From positions 124,001 through 188,000 of the forward strand of contig DATATM010000012.1 of assembly GCA_036268775.1 (NCBI GenBank): a stretch of DNA of 64,000 nucleotides, written 5' to 3'. The notes beneath the pieces were generated by a model. It made no database searches and was not told where the DNA came from. It saw nothing but the letters and a program-made list of their open reading frames with translations. The DNA comes from DASZIT01 sp036268775 (lineage in GTDB: Bacteria > Actinomycetota > Acidimicrobiia > Acidimicrobiales > RAAP-2). Below are positions 53,801 to 60,314 of the stretch, one piece after another; position 1 is the stretch's first letter, and each line of letters begins with the position of its first letter. A program made the translations under genes and the position numbers.

Positions 53801-54087
53801 CCTTGTTCCGGGATGAGGTCGACGGGTATGTCTCCGCCTTCGATCAGGCTCTGGCCGACCACGACCCCGAAGCCCTCCGGCGGGCCTCCCACTCCTTCAA
53901 GGGCAGCAGCGCCAACCTGGGGGCTACCCGGCTGGCGGCAATCGCCGCCGCCCTCGAACAATTGGGTGTGACCGGAGATTTCGACGGAGCCCGAGCCCTA
54001 CATGCCGAGCTGGCCGGGCTCACTGCTCGGGCGCTCGAGGCATTGACCGACCAGACCACCCCGACGCTGTTTCCGCTCGGGACCTGA
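50890..54087 (+). CDS. Hybrid histidine kinase with CHASE3, HAMP, PAS, two receivers and HPt
   Basis: A 1065-residue membrane sensor. Order: TM1 (about 17-38), CHASE3-like extracellular domain (about 40-185), TM2 (about 193-217), HAMP, PAS (about 280-395, ending in a PAC), HisKA with His423 in FLANMSHEIRTPLNGVIG, HATPase with DTGIGLTAEDQ and GGTGLGLAICRQL, receiver 1 with Asp713 (IVDYHMEGMDG), receiver 2 with Asp856 (LMDCQMPEMDGYTA), and HPt with His1001 (SHSFKGSSANLG). All phosphorelay residues are present in one chain. No response regulator with an output domain is next to it, so its target is elsewhere. ATG start. Confidence 0.93.
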   Translation: MAEPRGRILRRWENWRLRTKGLAVVAVPLAALALAGAVFAGFQQQDQQAAQRVAQSDAVRLALQNVTVDLVNAETGVRGYLLTRQTTFLEPFEQAQTSTTQDINRLIGLVKDSPDERDRAQEVKSLAAQRLTHLQALLAATDVPTSSELALLAESKLSMDAVRAELTEMDHVEAGLQAARTTDHNRITTWFNVAIAVVIGLGLAGGITVSLLFGIGVARRVKRLQENADRLQDEVPLTDLPTGKDEVGRLGAALGNAGALLSEKSRGLRDAQDFLDHLITASPVVVLRVALVREGTEDLRAFYVSANAERIFGYTPDQILADPNFLLLVHPDDRGRLRDAFLAAMRDDGADLEFRLRHQAGDHRWVHATLHHEPAEAGALPAMLAYLTDVTERKAMEADLVAARRAAVEAARIKSEFLANMSHEIRTPLNGVIGMTGLLLDTGLSLEQRGYAETARTSGEALLTVINDILDFSKIEAGKMQIETLDFELRTVVEEGADLLADQAHSKGLELATMIDLEVPLDVSGDPGRLRQILLNLVSNAVKFTKTGEVVVRAHLDASDPEPHMVRFEVTDTGIGLTAEDQAQLFQSFSQVDASTSRRFGGTGLGLAICRQLVELMGGQIGVESQPGQGSTFWFTLPLPAASPAPRLLLHHPELKGMLVLAVDDNDTNRTILKQTLRGWGMLPTTAESGAEALVELRGAAERGDPYALVIVDYHMEGMDGLALARAIRANSALDDPRLVLLTSSGHADHAPNVRGADIDAFLTKPIRQSALHNALISAMGMPPISPPRTVLTAHNVTEDQAQHRPLILVVEDNPVSQKVAARNLEKLGYRVDVAANGAEAVEAVARQSYAVVLMDCQMPEMDGYTATAEIRRREAGGARLPIIALTAGAMGGDEERALAAGMDGYLAKPMKVGDLAAAVRHWVPIGNPSPVVAVPAVTDQPDDLRPDLDPTVIASLRDLGGSDLVDELVALFRDEVDGYVSAFDQALADHDPEALRRASHSFKGSSANLGATRLAAIAAALEQLGVTGDFDGARALHAELAGLTARALEALTDQTTPTLFPLGT

Positions 54088-54114
54088 TAGCCCCGAAAGG
54101 TCGGCCAGCCCCGG

Positions 54115-55503
54115 TCAGATCCGGGCCATGTTGTCGAAACGGGCGTACTGGCCGATGAAAGCCAGCCGGGTCATCCCGGTCGGCCCGTTCCGGTGCTTGG
54201 CCACGATGATCTCTGCCATCCCCTGGTTCTCGTTCGAATCGGGGTTGTAGATCTCGTCGCGGTAGAGGAACAGCACCACGTCGGAGTCCTGCTCGATCGA
54301 TCCCGATTCACGGAGGTCGGCGAGCATCGGGCGCTTGTCCTGACGGGCTTCGAGATTTCGGGACAGCTGGGAGAGGGCAACCACCGGCACCTCGAGCTCG
54401 CGGGCCAGGATCTTCAGTCCTCGGCTGATCTCCGACACTTCGACCTGGCGGTTCTCCGCACCGTGCCGGCCGGTCATCAGTTGGAGGTAGTCGACGACCA
54501 CCAGTCCGAGACCTTCCCGGCTCTTGAGCCGCCGGGCCCGGGCCCGGATGTCCATCACCGTCAGGTTGGGGTTGTCATCGATGAAGATCGGCGCCTCGCT
54601 CATGCGGCTGATGGCGTTGCCGATCTTCGTCCAGTCGGCGTCGTGGAGCTTGCCGGTCCGCATCCGGGAGGCGTCGACCTTCGCCTCGGAGCAGAGCAGG
54701 CGCTGGGTCAGCTCCATATGGCTCATCTCCAGCGAGAAGAGGAGCACCGGCTTGTTGAGCTTGATACCGGCATTGGCCACCATCCCCAACGCGAAACTGG
54801 TCTTCCCCATGGCCGGACGGGCTCCCACCACGATGAGGTTGGAGGGCTGCAACCCGGCCAACTGCTCGTCCAGGTCGGTGTAGCCGGTGGCCAGCCCGGT
54901 GATGGCCTCGCCGCGGCTGAACAACACCTCCAGGTGGTCGAGGCTCTGCCCGAGTAGATCTCGCAGCGGGGTCATCGAGTCCACCACTCGGCGCTGGGCG
55001 ACGTCGAAGACCAAGCTCTCGGCCTTGTCCAGCACGTCGGAGACGTCCTCGGGGAGGCTGTACCCGAGCTCGGTGATCTCCCCGGCCACCGACACCAGCC
55101 GCCGGAGCAGGGCGTGCTCTTCGATGATCTTGGCGTAATGCTCGGCGTTGCCGATCGACGGGGTGTTGGCCTGCAGCGACACGAACACCGAAGGGTCGCC
55201 GATGCTCTCGAGGAGCCCGCGGCGGCGGAGCTCCTCGGTGACGGTCACCCAGTCGGCCGGCTCCCCCTGGCTGTAGAGCGAGGTGATAGCCGAGAAGATG
55301 TGGCCGTGGGACTGCTTGTAGAAATCCTCGGGATTACAGAACTCCATGGCCGAGGAGATGGCGTCTCTCGACAGCAACATGGCCCCGAGCAGCGACTCCT
55401 CCGCTTCGAGGTTGTGGGGTGGGATACGCCCCGCCGGCCCACCTCGGCTACTCGGAGCGGAGATGAGCCCACGCGGGCGGATGTCGTCGAAGGCCTGAAC
55501 CAT
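54115..55503 (-). CDS. dnaB: Replicative DNA helicase DnaB
   Basis: A 462-residue hexameric helicase. N-terminal domain: PPHNLEAEESLLGAMLLS. RecA-like domain: Walker A VVGARPAMGKTSFALG, Walker B region GLVVVDYLQLMTG, and SQLSRNLEARQDKRPMLADL (motif H4/arginine finger side). No intein is present, unlike several mycobacterial DnaBs. It unwinds DNA ahead of the replisome. ATG start at 55503. It ends the rpsF-ssb-rpsR-rplI-dnaB block and has its own 328-bp upstream gap. Confidence 0.97.
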   Translation of the reverse strand: MVQAFDDIRPRGLISAPSSRGGPAGRIPPHNLEAEESLLGAMLLSRDAISSAMEFCNPEDFYKQSHGHIFSAITSLYSQGEPADWVTVTEELRRRGLLESIGDPSVFVSLQANTPSIGNAEHYAKIIEEHALLRRLVSVAGEITELGYSLPEDVSDVLDKAESLVFDVAQRRVVDSMTPLRDLLGQSLDHLEVLFSRGEAITGLATGYTDLDEQLAGLQPSNLIVVGARPAMGKTSFALGMVANAGIKLNKPVLLFSLEMSHMELTQRLLCSEAKVDASRMRTGKLHDADWTKIGNAISRMSEAPIFIDDNPNLTVMDIRARARRLKSREGLGLVVVDYLQLMTGRHGAENRQVEVSEISRGLKILARELEVPVVALSQLSRNLEARQDKRPMLADLRESGSIEQDSDVVLFLYRDEIYNPDSNENQGMAEIIVAKHRNGPTGMTRLAFIGQYARFDNMARI

Positions 55504-55530
55504 TGCTCTCTAACCCTGACTGGTTTGGCC

Positions 55531-55609
55531 TGTGGACGTTAAGAGCGTCTTCTTGCGGATATCAGCCGTGGTGACTGTGGACGGCCGGTGGATAGGCCCC
55601 TGTGGATGG
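55531..55609. promoter_or_regulatory. Cluster of four DnaA-box-like sites upstream of dnaB
   Basis: Reading the minus strand: ACGTCCACA (55531-55539), CCGTCCACA (55576-55584), CTATCCACC (55587-55595) and CCATCCACA (55601-55609), all in one orientation within 79 bp. Two match the actinobacterial DnaA box form YYRTCCACA exactly. They are 28-106 bases before the dnaB start. The remainder of the gap (55610-55799) contains no gene I can support. Confidence 0.5.
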
Positions 55610-55799
55610 GGACATCTTTTGCTCATCTGGACATGATCCCGGGGGGGTGTGACACCTCGTCCCGGACAACCGATGGCGGCGGGCGAACGATCGCGCCAAA
55701 CCAGAGGGTGGGAACCGAACGGCATCACGACGAGCGACGCCTCCACACCGGAATCCTAACGACGACGGCGCGTCGGCTGAGGGATGCCCGTTGATGTTG

Positions 55800-55829
55800 C
55801 GAACCGACGGCGGGGCAGCCCGCGGTTCG
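55800..55829 (-). terminator. Hairpin just after the rplI stop
   Basis: CGAACCG...CGGTTCG arms (55800-55806 / 55823-55829) with an inner CGGG/CCCG stem and a four-base bulge. It starts two bases after the rplI stop on the minus strand. No U-tract follows, so it is a U-less or processing-type terminator. Confidence 0.45.
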
Positions 55830-55831
55830 GA

Positions 55832-56296
55832 TCAAGCGTCGGCGGCGCCGACCTCGAGGGTCAACTCGAACACCACGCCTCCGAGCAACTCCACCCGGAC
55901 GTTGTGGACGCCAACTGTCTTGATCGGCTCGGTGAGCACCAGGCTCTTGCGATCCACCACCGCGCCGGTCTGCGCCTCGACGGCCTTCACGATGTCAGCC
56001 GCCGACACCGAACCGAAGAGTTTGCCGCCGGGCCCGGCCCGGGCGGGCAGAGCCACGGTATTGCCGACCAGGGTGCGGGCCACCGTCTCGGAGGACTCGC
56101 GGTCCCGAGCGTCCCGGAGGTCCCGCGACTTTCGCATGGCGGCCGCCTGGCCCTCGGTACCGGCGGAGGCGATGATGGCCTTGCCGGAGGGGAGCAGGTG
56201 GTTGCGGGCGAATCCACCCGACACGTCGATGATGTCGCCGCGCTTTCCCACCCCGTCGACATCGCTTCGCAGTAAGACCTTCACGTCAGCAGCCAT
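55832..56296 (-). CDS. rplI: 50S ribosomal protein bL9
   Basis: A 154-residue ribosomal protein. The N-terminal rRNA-binding domain reads VKVLLRSDVDGVGKRGDIIDVSGGFARNHLLP (given here as landmarks VKVLLRSDV and GGFARNHLLPSGKA), and the C-terminal domain includes GKLFGSVSAADIVKAVEAQ. ATG 56296 lies one base after the rpsR stop. Length matches the family. Confidence 0.95.
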   Translation of the reverse strand: MAADVKVLLRSDVDGVGKRGDIIDVSGGFARNHLLPSGKAIIASAGTEGQAAAMRKSRDLRDARDRESSETVARTLVGNTVALPARAGPGGKLFGSVSAADIVKAVEAQTGAVVDRKSLVLTEPIKTVGVHNVRVELLGGVVFELTLEVGAADA

Positions 56297-56297
56297 G

Positions 56298-56879
56298 TCA
56301 GCCCTCGCCGTCCGCCGCCACGGGCTCGGCCACCGGGGCCGACACACCGTTGCTGGAACTCTCGTCGTCGACCACCGGGGCCGACACGCCGTTGCTCGAA
56401 CTCTCGTCGGCGGCCACCGGCGCCGGCTCACTCTGCTCTCCGAAGGCGACCTCACCGGTGGTGTTGGCCACCGCGGCCAACGTCCCCTGGGTATCGTCGG
56501 AGTCGGAGCGCCGACCCCGGCCCTGGCCGCCGCCGAAGCCGCCGCCCTCACGGTCCCGACCGCCCCGGCCGCCTCGGCCGCCCGGACGCTCGGTGGTGGT
56601 CCGCTGGGTGTACGGCAACAGGACCAGTTCCCGAGCCGTCTTGATGGCCATGGCGATATCCCGCTGGTGCTGGGCGCAGTTGCCCGACACCCGACGGGCC
56701 CGGATCTTGCCCCGGTCGCTCATGTACTTGCGGAGCATGTTGACGTCTTTGTAGTCAACCCACTCGATGCGGTCCTTGCAGATCGCACACGGCTTCTTCT
56801 TGATGCGACGCCCGGTGTCCTTGGGGGCACGGCGGGTATTGCTGTTGCTGCTGGATCCACGATCGTTGTTACGCGGCAT
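56298..56879 (-). CDS. rpsR: 30S ribosomal protein bS18 with 100-residue C-terminal extension
   Basis: A 193-residue protein; bS18 is normally 75-90. Residues 1-93 are a normal zinc-form S18: CAICKDRIEWVDYKDVNMLR, YMSDRGKIRARRVSGNCAQH and LVLLPYTQR (Cys31, Cys34, Cys68, His71). Then a Gly/Arg-rich stretch (PGGRGGRGGRDREGGGFGGG), a polar linker, and an acidic Ser-rich tail with a 14-residue tandem repeat (ESSSNGVSAPVVDD / ESSSNGVSAPVAEP). The frame is uninterrupted, so the extension is real here. ATG 56879 directly follows the ssb stop; the frame opens further upstream inside ssb but lacks S18 text there. Confidence 0.93.
   Translation of the reverse strand: MPRNNDRGSSSNSNTRRAPKDTGRRIKKKPCAICKDRIEWVDYKDVNMLRKYMSDRGKIRARRVSGNCAQHQRDIAMAIKTARELVLLPYTQRTTTERPGGRGGRGGRDREGGGFGGGQGRGRRSDSDDTQGTLAAVANTTGEVAFGEQSEPAPVAADESSSNGVSAPVVDDESSSNGVSAPVAEPVAADGEG
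56331..56414. repeat. 42-bp tandem direct repeat in the rpsR tail
   Basis: Two 42-bp units (56331-56372, 56373-56414) encode the repeated 14-residue acidic segment; they differ at only a few bases, so the duplication is recent or under homogenisation. Confidence 0.8.
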
Positions 56880-56881
56880 GA

Positions 56882-57364
56882 CTAGAAGGGCTCCTCGCTG
56901 TATCCGTACCCGCCGGCATCGCCGGCGTTGCCACCCGATGGGGCTGGACTCCGTCCGCCTCCACCCTCGGGGGCACCGCCACCGCCCTGACTGGGGCCGC
57001 GGCGTTCGTTCTTGGTGATCTGGGCGGTCGCCCACCGGATGCTGGGGCCGATCTCATCGGCCACCACCTCCACCTTGGACCGCTTGTCGCCGTCCGGGGT
57101 TTCCCAGCTGCGCTGCTCGAGGCGCCCGGTGACGATGACCCGGGAGCCGCGGGAGAGGCTCTCGGCGACGTTCTCGGCCATCTCCCGCCAGCACACCACG
57201 TCGAAGAACGAGGTGGCCTCTTCCCACTCCTGGGTCTGGCGGTTCTGCCAGCGGCGGTTGACCGCCAAGCCGAAGCTGGCCGTGGCCTGGCCGGTATTGG
57301 TGAACCGGAGTTCGGGATCGCGGGTGATGTTTCCCACCAGCGACACGGTGTTTCCGTTGGCCAT
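56882..57364 (-). CDS. ssb: Single-stranded DNA-binding protein
   Basis: A 160-residue SSB. OB-fold landmarks: VSLVGNITRDPELRFTNTG, FGLAVNRRWQNRQTQEWEE, FFDVVCWREMAENVAESL and GSRVIVTGRLEQRSWET. The tail is Gly-rich and ends YSEEPF, a near-match to the DDIPF-type protein-interaction tip. ATG 57364. It sits between rpsF and rpsR as in most bacteria. Confidence 0.96.
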   Translation of the reverse strand: MANGNTVSLVGNITRDPELRFTNTGQATASFGLAVNRRWQNRQTQEWEEATSFFDVVCWREMAENVAESLSRGSRVIVTGRLEQRSWETPDGDKRSKVEVVADEIGPSIRWATAQITKNERRGPSQGGGGAPEGGGGRSPAPSGGNAGDAGGYGYSEEPF

Positions 57365-57367
57365 CGG

Positions 57368-57715
57368 TCAGCCCTCCTTCGAGGTTCCGGCGGCGACCGC
57401 CGCCCGCTCGGCCCGGCGTCCGGCCACCTTGTCCGGCAGCCGCATGACCTTGTGGCGGATGACTTCGTCGGCGAGGACCAGGATCCGCTCCATGTCCGCC
57501 ACCGCCGGGGGGTCGGCGGTCAGTTCGACCACCACGTAGTAGCCCTCGCGCTTGTGATCCACCTCGTAGGCGAAGGTGCGCTTCCCCCACCGCTCGACCC
57601 GGCCGGGCTTGCCCTCCTTGGCCTTCAGGGCGTCGAGCGCCCGCTCGAGGGCTCCGTTCACCGAGGCTTCATCGGCCGCGGCATCAAAAATAATCATTGC
57701 TTCGTATGGCCGCAT
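57368..57715 (-). CDS. rpsF: 30S ribosomal protein bS6
   Basis: A 115-residue ribosomal protein. Landmarks: MRPYEAMIIFDA, GRVERWGKRTFAYEVDHKRE, GYYVVVELTADP and ADEVIRHKVMRLP. It partners with S18 in the small subunit. ATG 57715 follows GGGAGGTGA; the open frame upstream to 57826 lacks S6 text. First gene of the rpsF-ssb-rpsR-rplI operon. Confidence 0.96.
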   Translation of the reverse strand: MRPYEAMIIFDAAADEASVNGALERALDALKAKEGKPGRVERWGKRTFAYEVDHKREGYYVVVELTADPPAVADMERILVLADEVIRHKVMRLPDKVAGRRAERAAVAAGTSKEG

Positions 57716-57738
57716 CAGCGGCTCACCTCCCTCTGGAT

Positions 57739-57809
57739 CGGGTGATGAAACACCCGAGCCCCCTCGATGGGGGCAGGTCGGAACTGGAAGCCACGCGGGT
57801 AGACGTGGC
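57739..57809 (-). promoter_or_regulatory. Three-hairpin leader of the rpsF operon
   Basis: Three perfect six-base-pair stems in 71 bp: CGGGTG/CACCCG (57739-57756, six-base loop), GCCCCC/GGGGGC (57758-57774, five-base loop) and GCCACG/CGTGGC (57790-57809, eight-base loop), immediately before the rpsF ribosome-binding site. S6:S18 complexes repress their own operon in several bacteria by binding such leaders, so autoregulation is likely; I cannot confirm the conserved CCG-bulge motif. Confidence 0.5.
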
Positions 57810-57838
57810 GGGAACGACTGGAACACCCTAGCCGGTGA

Positions 57839-58654
57839 CTAGTGGTACACCTCCGCATCGGAGGGGAACGCCCCGGATCGGACGTCAGCGGCATAGGCGG
57901 CGATCGCCTCGGTCGCCACCTCGGCCAGCTCGGCGTAGCGCCGGACGAACTTGGGGGTGGTGGCGTTCAGGCCCAGCAGGTCATGGAAGACCAGGACCTG
58001 CCCGTCGCAGTCCGGACCGGCGCCGATCCCGATGGTCGGGATGTCCAGTTGCTGGGTGATGGCCGCCCCCAGACCTTCCGGCACCCCCTCGAGGACGATG
58101 GCGAAACAGCCGGCGGCGGCGATCGCCTTGGCGTCGGCCGCCAGGGCGTCGGCGGCGGCATCCCCCTTCCCCTGGACCCGGTACCCACCCATGGTGTGCA
58201 CCGATTGGGGGGTGAGGCCGAGATGGCCCATCACCGGAATCTCCGCCGACACCAGCGCCTCGATCATCGGGACCCGCTTTCGGCCCCCCTCCAGTTTCAC
58301 CGACCCGGCCCCGGCCCGGATGAGGGCGGCGGCGTTCCTCACCGTGTCGGCGGGATCGAGGTGGTAGCTCAGCCACGGGAGATCGCCCACCACCAGGGCT
58401 CTCGGCTTGGCCCGGGCCACCGCCGCGGTGTGGTGGACCATGTCGGCGACGGTGACCTGGAGGGTGTCCTCATAACCGAGGACGTTGTTGGCCAACGAGT
58501 CGCCGACCAGGATGACGTCCACCCCGGCGGCATCGGCGATACGAGCCCCGGGGGCGTCGTAGGCGGTGACCATCACCAGGGGTGGGTGGCCGTCCCGGCG
58601 CTTGGAGGCGCGAACGGCAGGGACGGTGACAGGTGCCGTCGGGGAAGCAGGCAT
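57839..58654 (-). CDS. panB: 3-methyl-2-oxobutanoate hydroxymethyltransferase
   Basis: A 271-residue enzyme making ketopantoate from 2-oxoisovalerate and methylene-THF, the first step of pantothenate synthesis. Seen: PLVMVTAYDAPGARIADAAG, VGDSLANNVLGYEDTL, the metal/substrate region VKLEGGRKRVPMIEAL, GHLGLTPQSVHTMGGYRVQG, and ADCDGQVLVFHDLLGL-like text (GPDCDGQVLVFHDLLGLN). Length and order are normal. ATG with AGGAGGA upstream. In Mycobacterium this slot holds ponA1 and neighbours, not panB. Confidence 0.96.
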   Translation of the reverse strand: MPASPTAPVTVPAVRASKRRDGHPPLVMVTAYDAPGARIADAAGVDVILVGDSLANNVLGYEDTLQVTVADMVHHTAAVARAKPRALVVGDLPWLSYHLDPADTVRNAAALIRAGAGSVKLEGGRKRVPMIEALVSAEIPVMGHLGLTPQSVHTMGGYRVQGKGDAAADALAADAKAIAAAGCFAIVLEGVPEGLGAAITQQLDIPTIGIGAGPDCDGQVLVFHDLLGLNATTPKFVRRYAELAEVATEAIAAYAADVRSGAFPSDAEVYH

Positions 58655-58803
58655 GGGTTGAATTCCTCCTGATCGGCCGTCCAGCGCCCGGAGGCTGCCG
58701 GCGGCATGGTCGACACCGGGAAGGTGCCACAGAAGAGTGCTGCCCTCTCAGGCTACTTCTTGGCGGATCCCGAGGGGGCAGGAGGGGAATCGATGCCCGC
58801 GGG

Positions 58804-59256
58804 TCAGCCGCGGGGGGCGGCGGCCCGGGCGCCGAGTGGAGGTCGGGCCGCCGCCTTCACCCCGGCACCGGCCGGGTACATCCGAACCAGATGATTCCAA
58901 CGGCAGCCGTTGCAGACTTCGATCACGTAGCAGGCAACCGGGTCCTTCCGGCGCCAGTACCGGGTCAGCTCGGCCCGGGAGGCGACGCAGCGGCCCCCGG
59001 GGGGGAGCCGGGAGCCGAAGACGAAGGTGACATCGACCAGCTCAGCTTCCTCGCAGATCGGGCACTCGTTGCCGGTGGGGGCGCCCAGGTGCTGGGCCGC
59101 CCTCAACAGCTCGGGATGGGCGTCACAGACGTCGAGCTTGGAGAGCCGGCTCTTGCGGTACTCGCTGACCACGGAGTTGCGGGCGAGGCGGTACTCGACC
59201 TGTCCTCCGGTCGGTGATGTCTGGACACCACCGAGCCCTCCTTGTCGAAAGCTCAC
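58804..59256 (-). CDS. DUF5318 zinc-ribbon-like protein
   Basis: A 150-residue actinobacterial protein. The family text VDYRLARNSVV-like (QVEYRLARNSVVSEYRKSRL), DVCDAHPELLRAAQHLG, ECPICEEAELVDVTFVFGS and VIEVCNGCRWNHLVRMY is clear; two CxxC pairs predict a zinc ribbon. Function unknown. Orthologues sit beside PadR/ino1 in Mycobacterium (Rv0049). GTG 59256 is the best available start; a strong AAGGAGGG lies just inside the frame but no in-frame start follows it soon. Confidence 0.8.
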   Translation of the reverse strand: MSFRQGGLGGVQTSPTGGQVEYRLARNSVVSEYRKSRLSKLDVCDAHPELLRAAQHLGAPTGNECPICEEAELVDVTFVFGSRLPPGGRCVASRAELTRYWRRKDPVACYVIEVCNGCRWNHLVRMYPAGAGVKAAARPPLGARAAAPRG

Positions 59257-59524
59257 GCATCTCAGGGTAACGCTTCGTCCGCTTCAAGGTGCGGGCATTC
59301 CCGCAATTGACGAAGCCACCAGGGAACCGCGTTTTGGTCCGCCGGCGGTCACCGCCTTGAACCCCGGCTCTCGACCCGGCCGCCGCCCGGGCAACGCTGC
59401 CCTGCGGCCGGACCCGGCTCCCGTCAAGCTTCACTGAAACCGGGACTTCCGGGGCGGTCGACCGGTCGGGCCGCCCACTCCCTGGAGGGTCCAACCTCGG
59501 GCTACCGTGGCACATATGTTGCGC
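59257..59524. other. Divergent intergenic region between DUF5318 and PadR
   Basis: A 362-bp gap, of which this part shows no gene I can support. The upstream side of DUF5318 has TTGAAG-N17-TGAGAT reading leftward near 59255-59284, a possible promoter. The rest is GC-rich spacer. Confidence 0.4.
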
Positions 59525-59547
59525 TGATATATCGATCTGATATATCA
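59519..59547 (+). promoter_or_regulatory. PadR-type operator overlapping the padR-ino1 promoter
   Basis: TGATATATC (59525-59533) and GATATATCA (59539-59547) form a perfect nine-base inverted repeat with a five-base spacer; each half is itself palindromic. ACATATGT, another palindrome, precedes it at 59512-59519. TTGCGC (59519-59524) and TATATC (59541-59546), 16 apart, could be the promoter, so the regulator would block it. PadR proteins bind such AT-rich dyads. Confidence 0.6.
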
Positions 59548-59554
59548 TGTTGGA

Positions 59555-59626
59555 ATGACCTCGACCCCCACCCAGCGGAAGCCGGCCGCCGCCGGCTTGC
59601 CCGATCGGGGGCTTTACGGTGCTTGA
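59555..59626 (+). CDS. Possible 23-residue leader peptide overlapping the padR start
   Basis: ATG at 59555, about seven bases after the candidate -10, opens a 23-codon frame (MTSTPTQRKPAAAGLPDRG and four more) that stops at 59626, seven bases inside padR in another frame. It may be a leaderless coupling peptide; no homologue is known to me. Confidence 0.3.
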   Translation: MTSTPTQRKPAAAGLPDRGLYGA

Positions 59627-60314
59627 CCTGGCAATTCTCGGTCTCCTCTCCGAGCACGAGTTCCACGGCTACGAGATCCGCAAGCGCCTCCGGGACGAGC
59701 TCGGGCTGTTCGCCAACATCTCCTTCGGATCGCTCTACCCCGCCCTTTCCCGCCTCGAACTGTCGGGGGCGGTGATCGGCACCGAGTCGTCCCCCGCCGC
59801 TCCGGCCGCCGCCCCGATTCCGCTCACCGGCTCCCTCGGAGGCGAGCGGGCCGCCCTCCGGTCGCGCCGGGCGGGCACCGTCCGGAGCACCACCCGCGGC
59901 ACCAAGCGGTCCCGCAAGGTCTACCGGATCACCGACACCGGTCGTCGGGTCTTCGAAGAGCTGCTGGCCGGCGAGGAACCGGTCGGCACCGACGAGGCTC
60001 GGAGTTTCGGCCTCCGGCTCGCCTTCGCCCGTCACCTGGCCCCGCAAGCCCGGCTGGGTCTGCTCGAGCGTCGCCGGGACCAGCTCATCCGCCGGCTCGC
60101 CGCCGACCAGGCCCGCGCCGCCGCCGGCAATGACTTTGACAGCTACACCCGTTCTCTGGTGGAGCACACCACCGAGGCGACGCAACACGACATTTCCTGG
60201 CTCGACAGTCTCATCGAGTCCGAGAAGTTGAAGCAAGCAGCACCTCGAACCGAAAGCCGCACCCCCCGCACCGTCGGGACCGGCTCCGCAGCAGCGAAGG
60301 GAACCGAATTATGA
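59619..60314 (+). CDS. PadR family transcriptional regulator
   Basis: A 231-residue regulator. Winged helix: LDLAILGLLSEHEFHGYEIR and SFGSLYPALSRLELSGAV, then a wing enlarged by about 40 Ala/Pro/Arg/Ser residues before RKVYRITDTGRRVFEELL. A C-terminal coiled-coil dimer arm follows. In Mycobacterium the orthologue (Rv0047c) precedes ino1. GTG 59619. Overlaps ino1 by ATGA, so both are one transcript and it likely controls inositol synthesis. Confidence 0.9.
   Translation: MLDLAILGLLSEHEFHGYEIRKRLRDELGLFANISFGSLYPALSRLELSGAVIGTESSPAAPAAAPIPLTGSLGGERAALRSRRAGTVRSTTRGTKRSRKVYRITDTGRRVFEELLAGEEPVGTDEARSFGLRLAFARHLAPQARLGLLERRRDQLIRRLAADQARAAAGNDFDSYTRSLVEHTTEATQHDISWLDSLIESEKLKQAAPRTESRTPRTVGTGSAAAKGTEL

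Noticed and set aside
55610..55799. Small open frames between dnaB and rplI
   Set aside because: No ribosome-binding site, no family text, and frames on both strands overlap the DnaA-box cluster or the hairpin.
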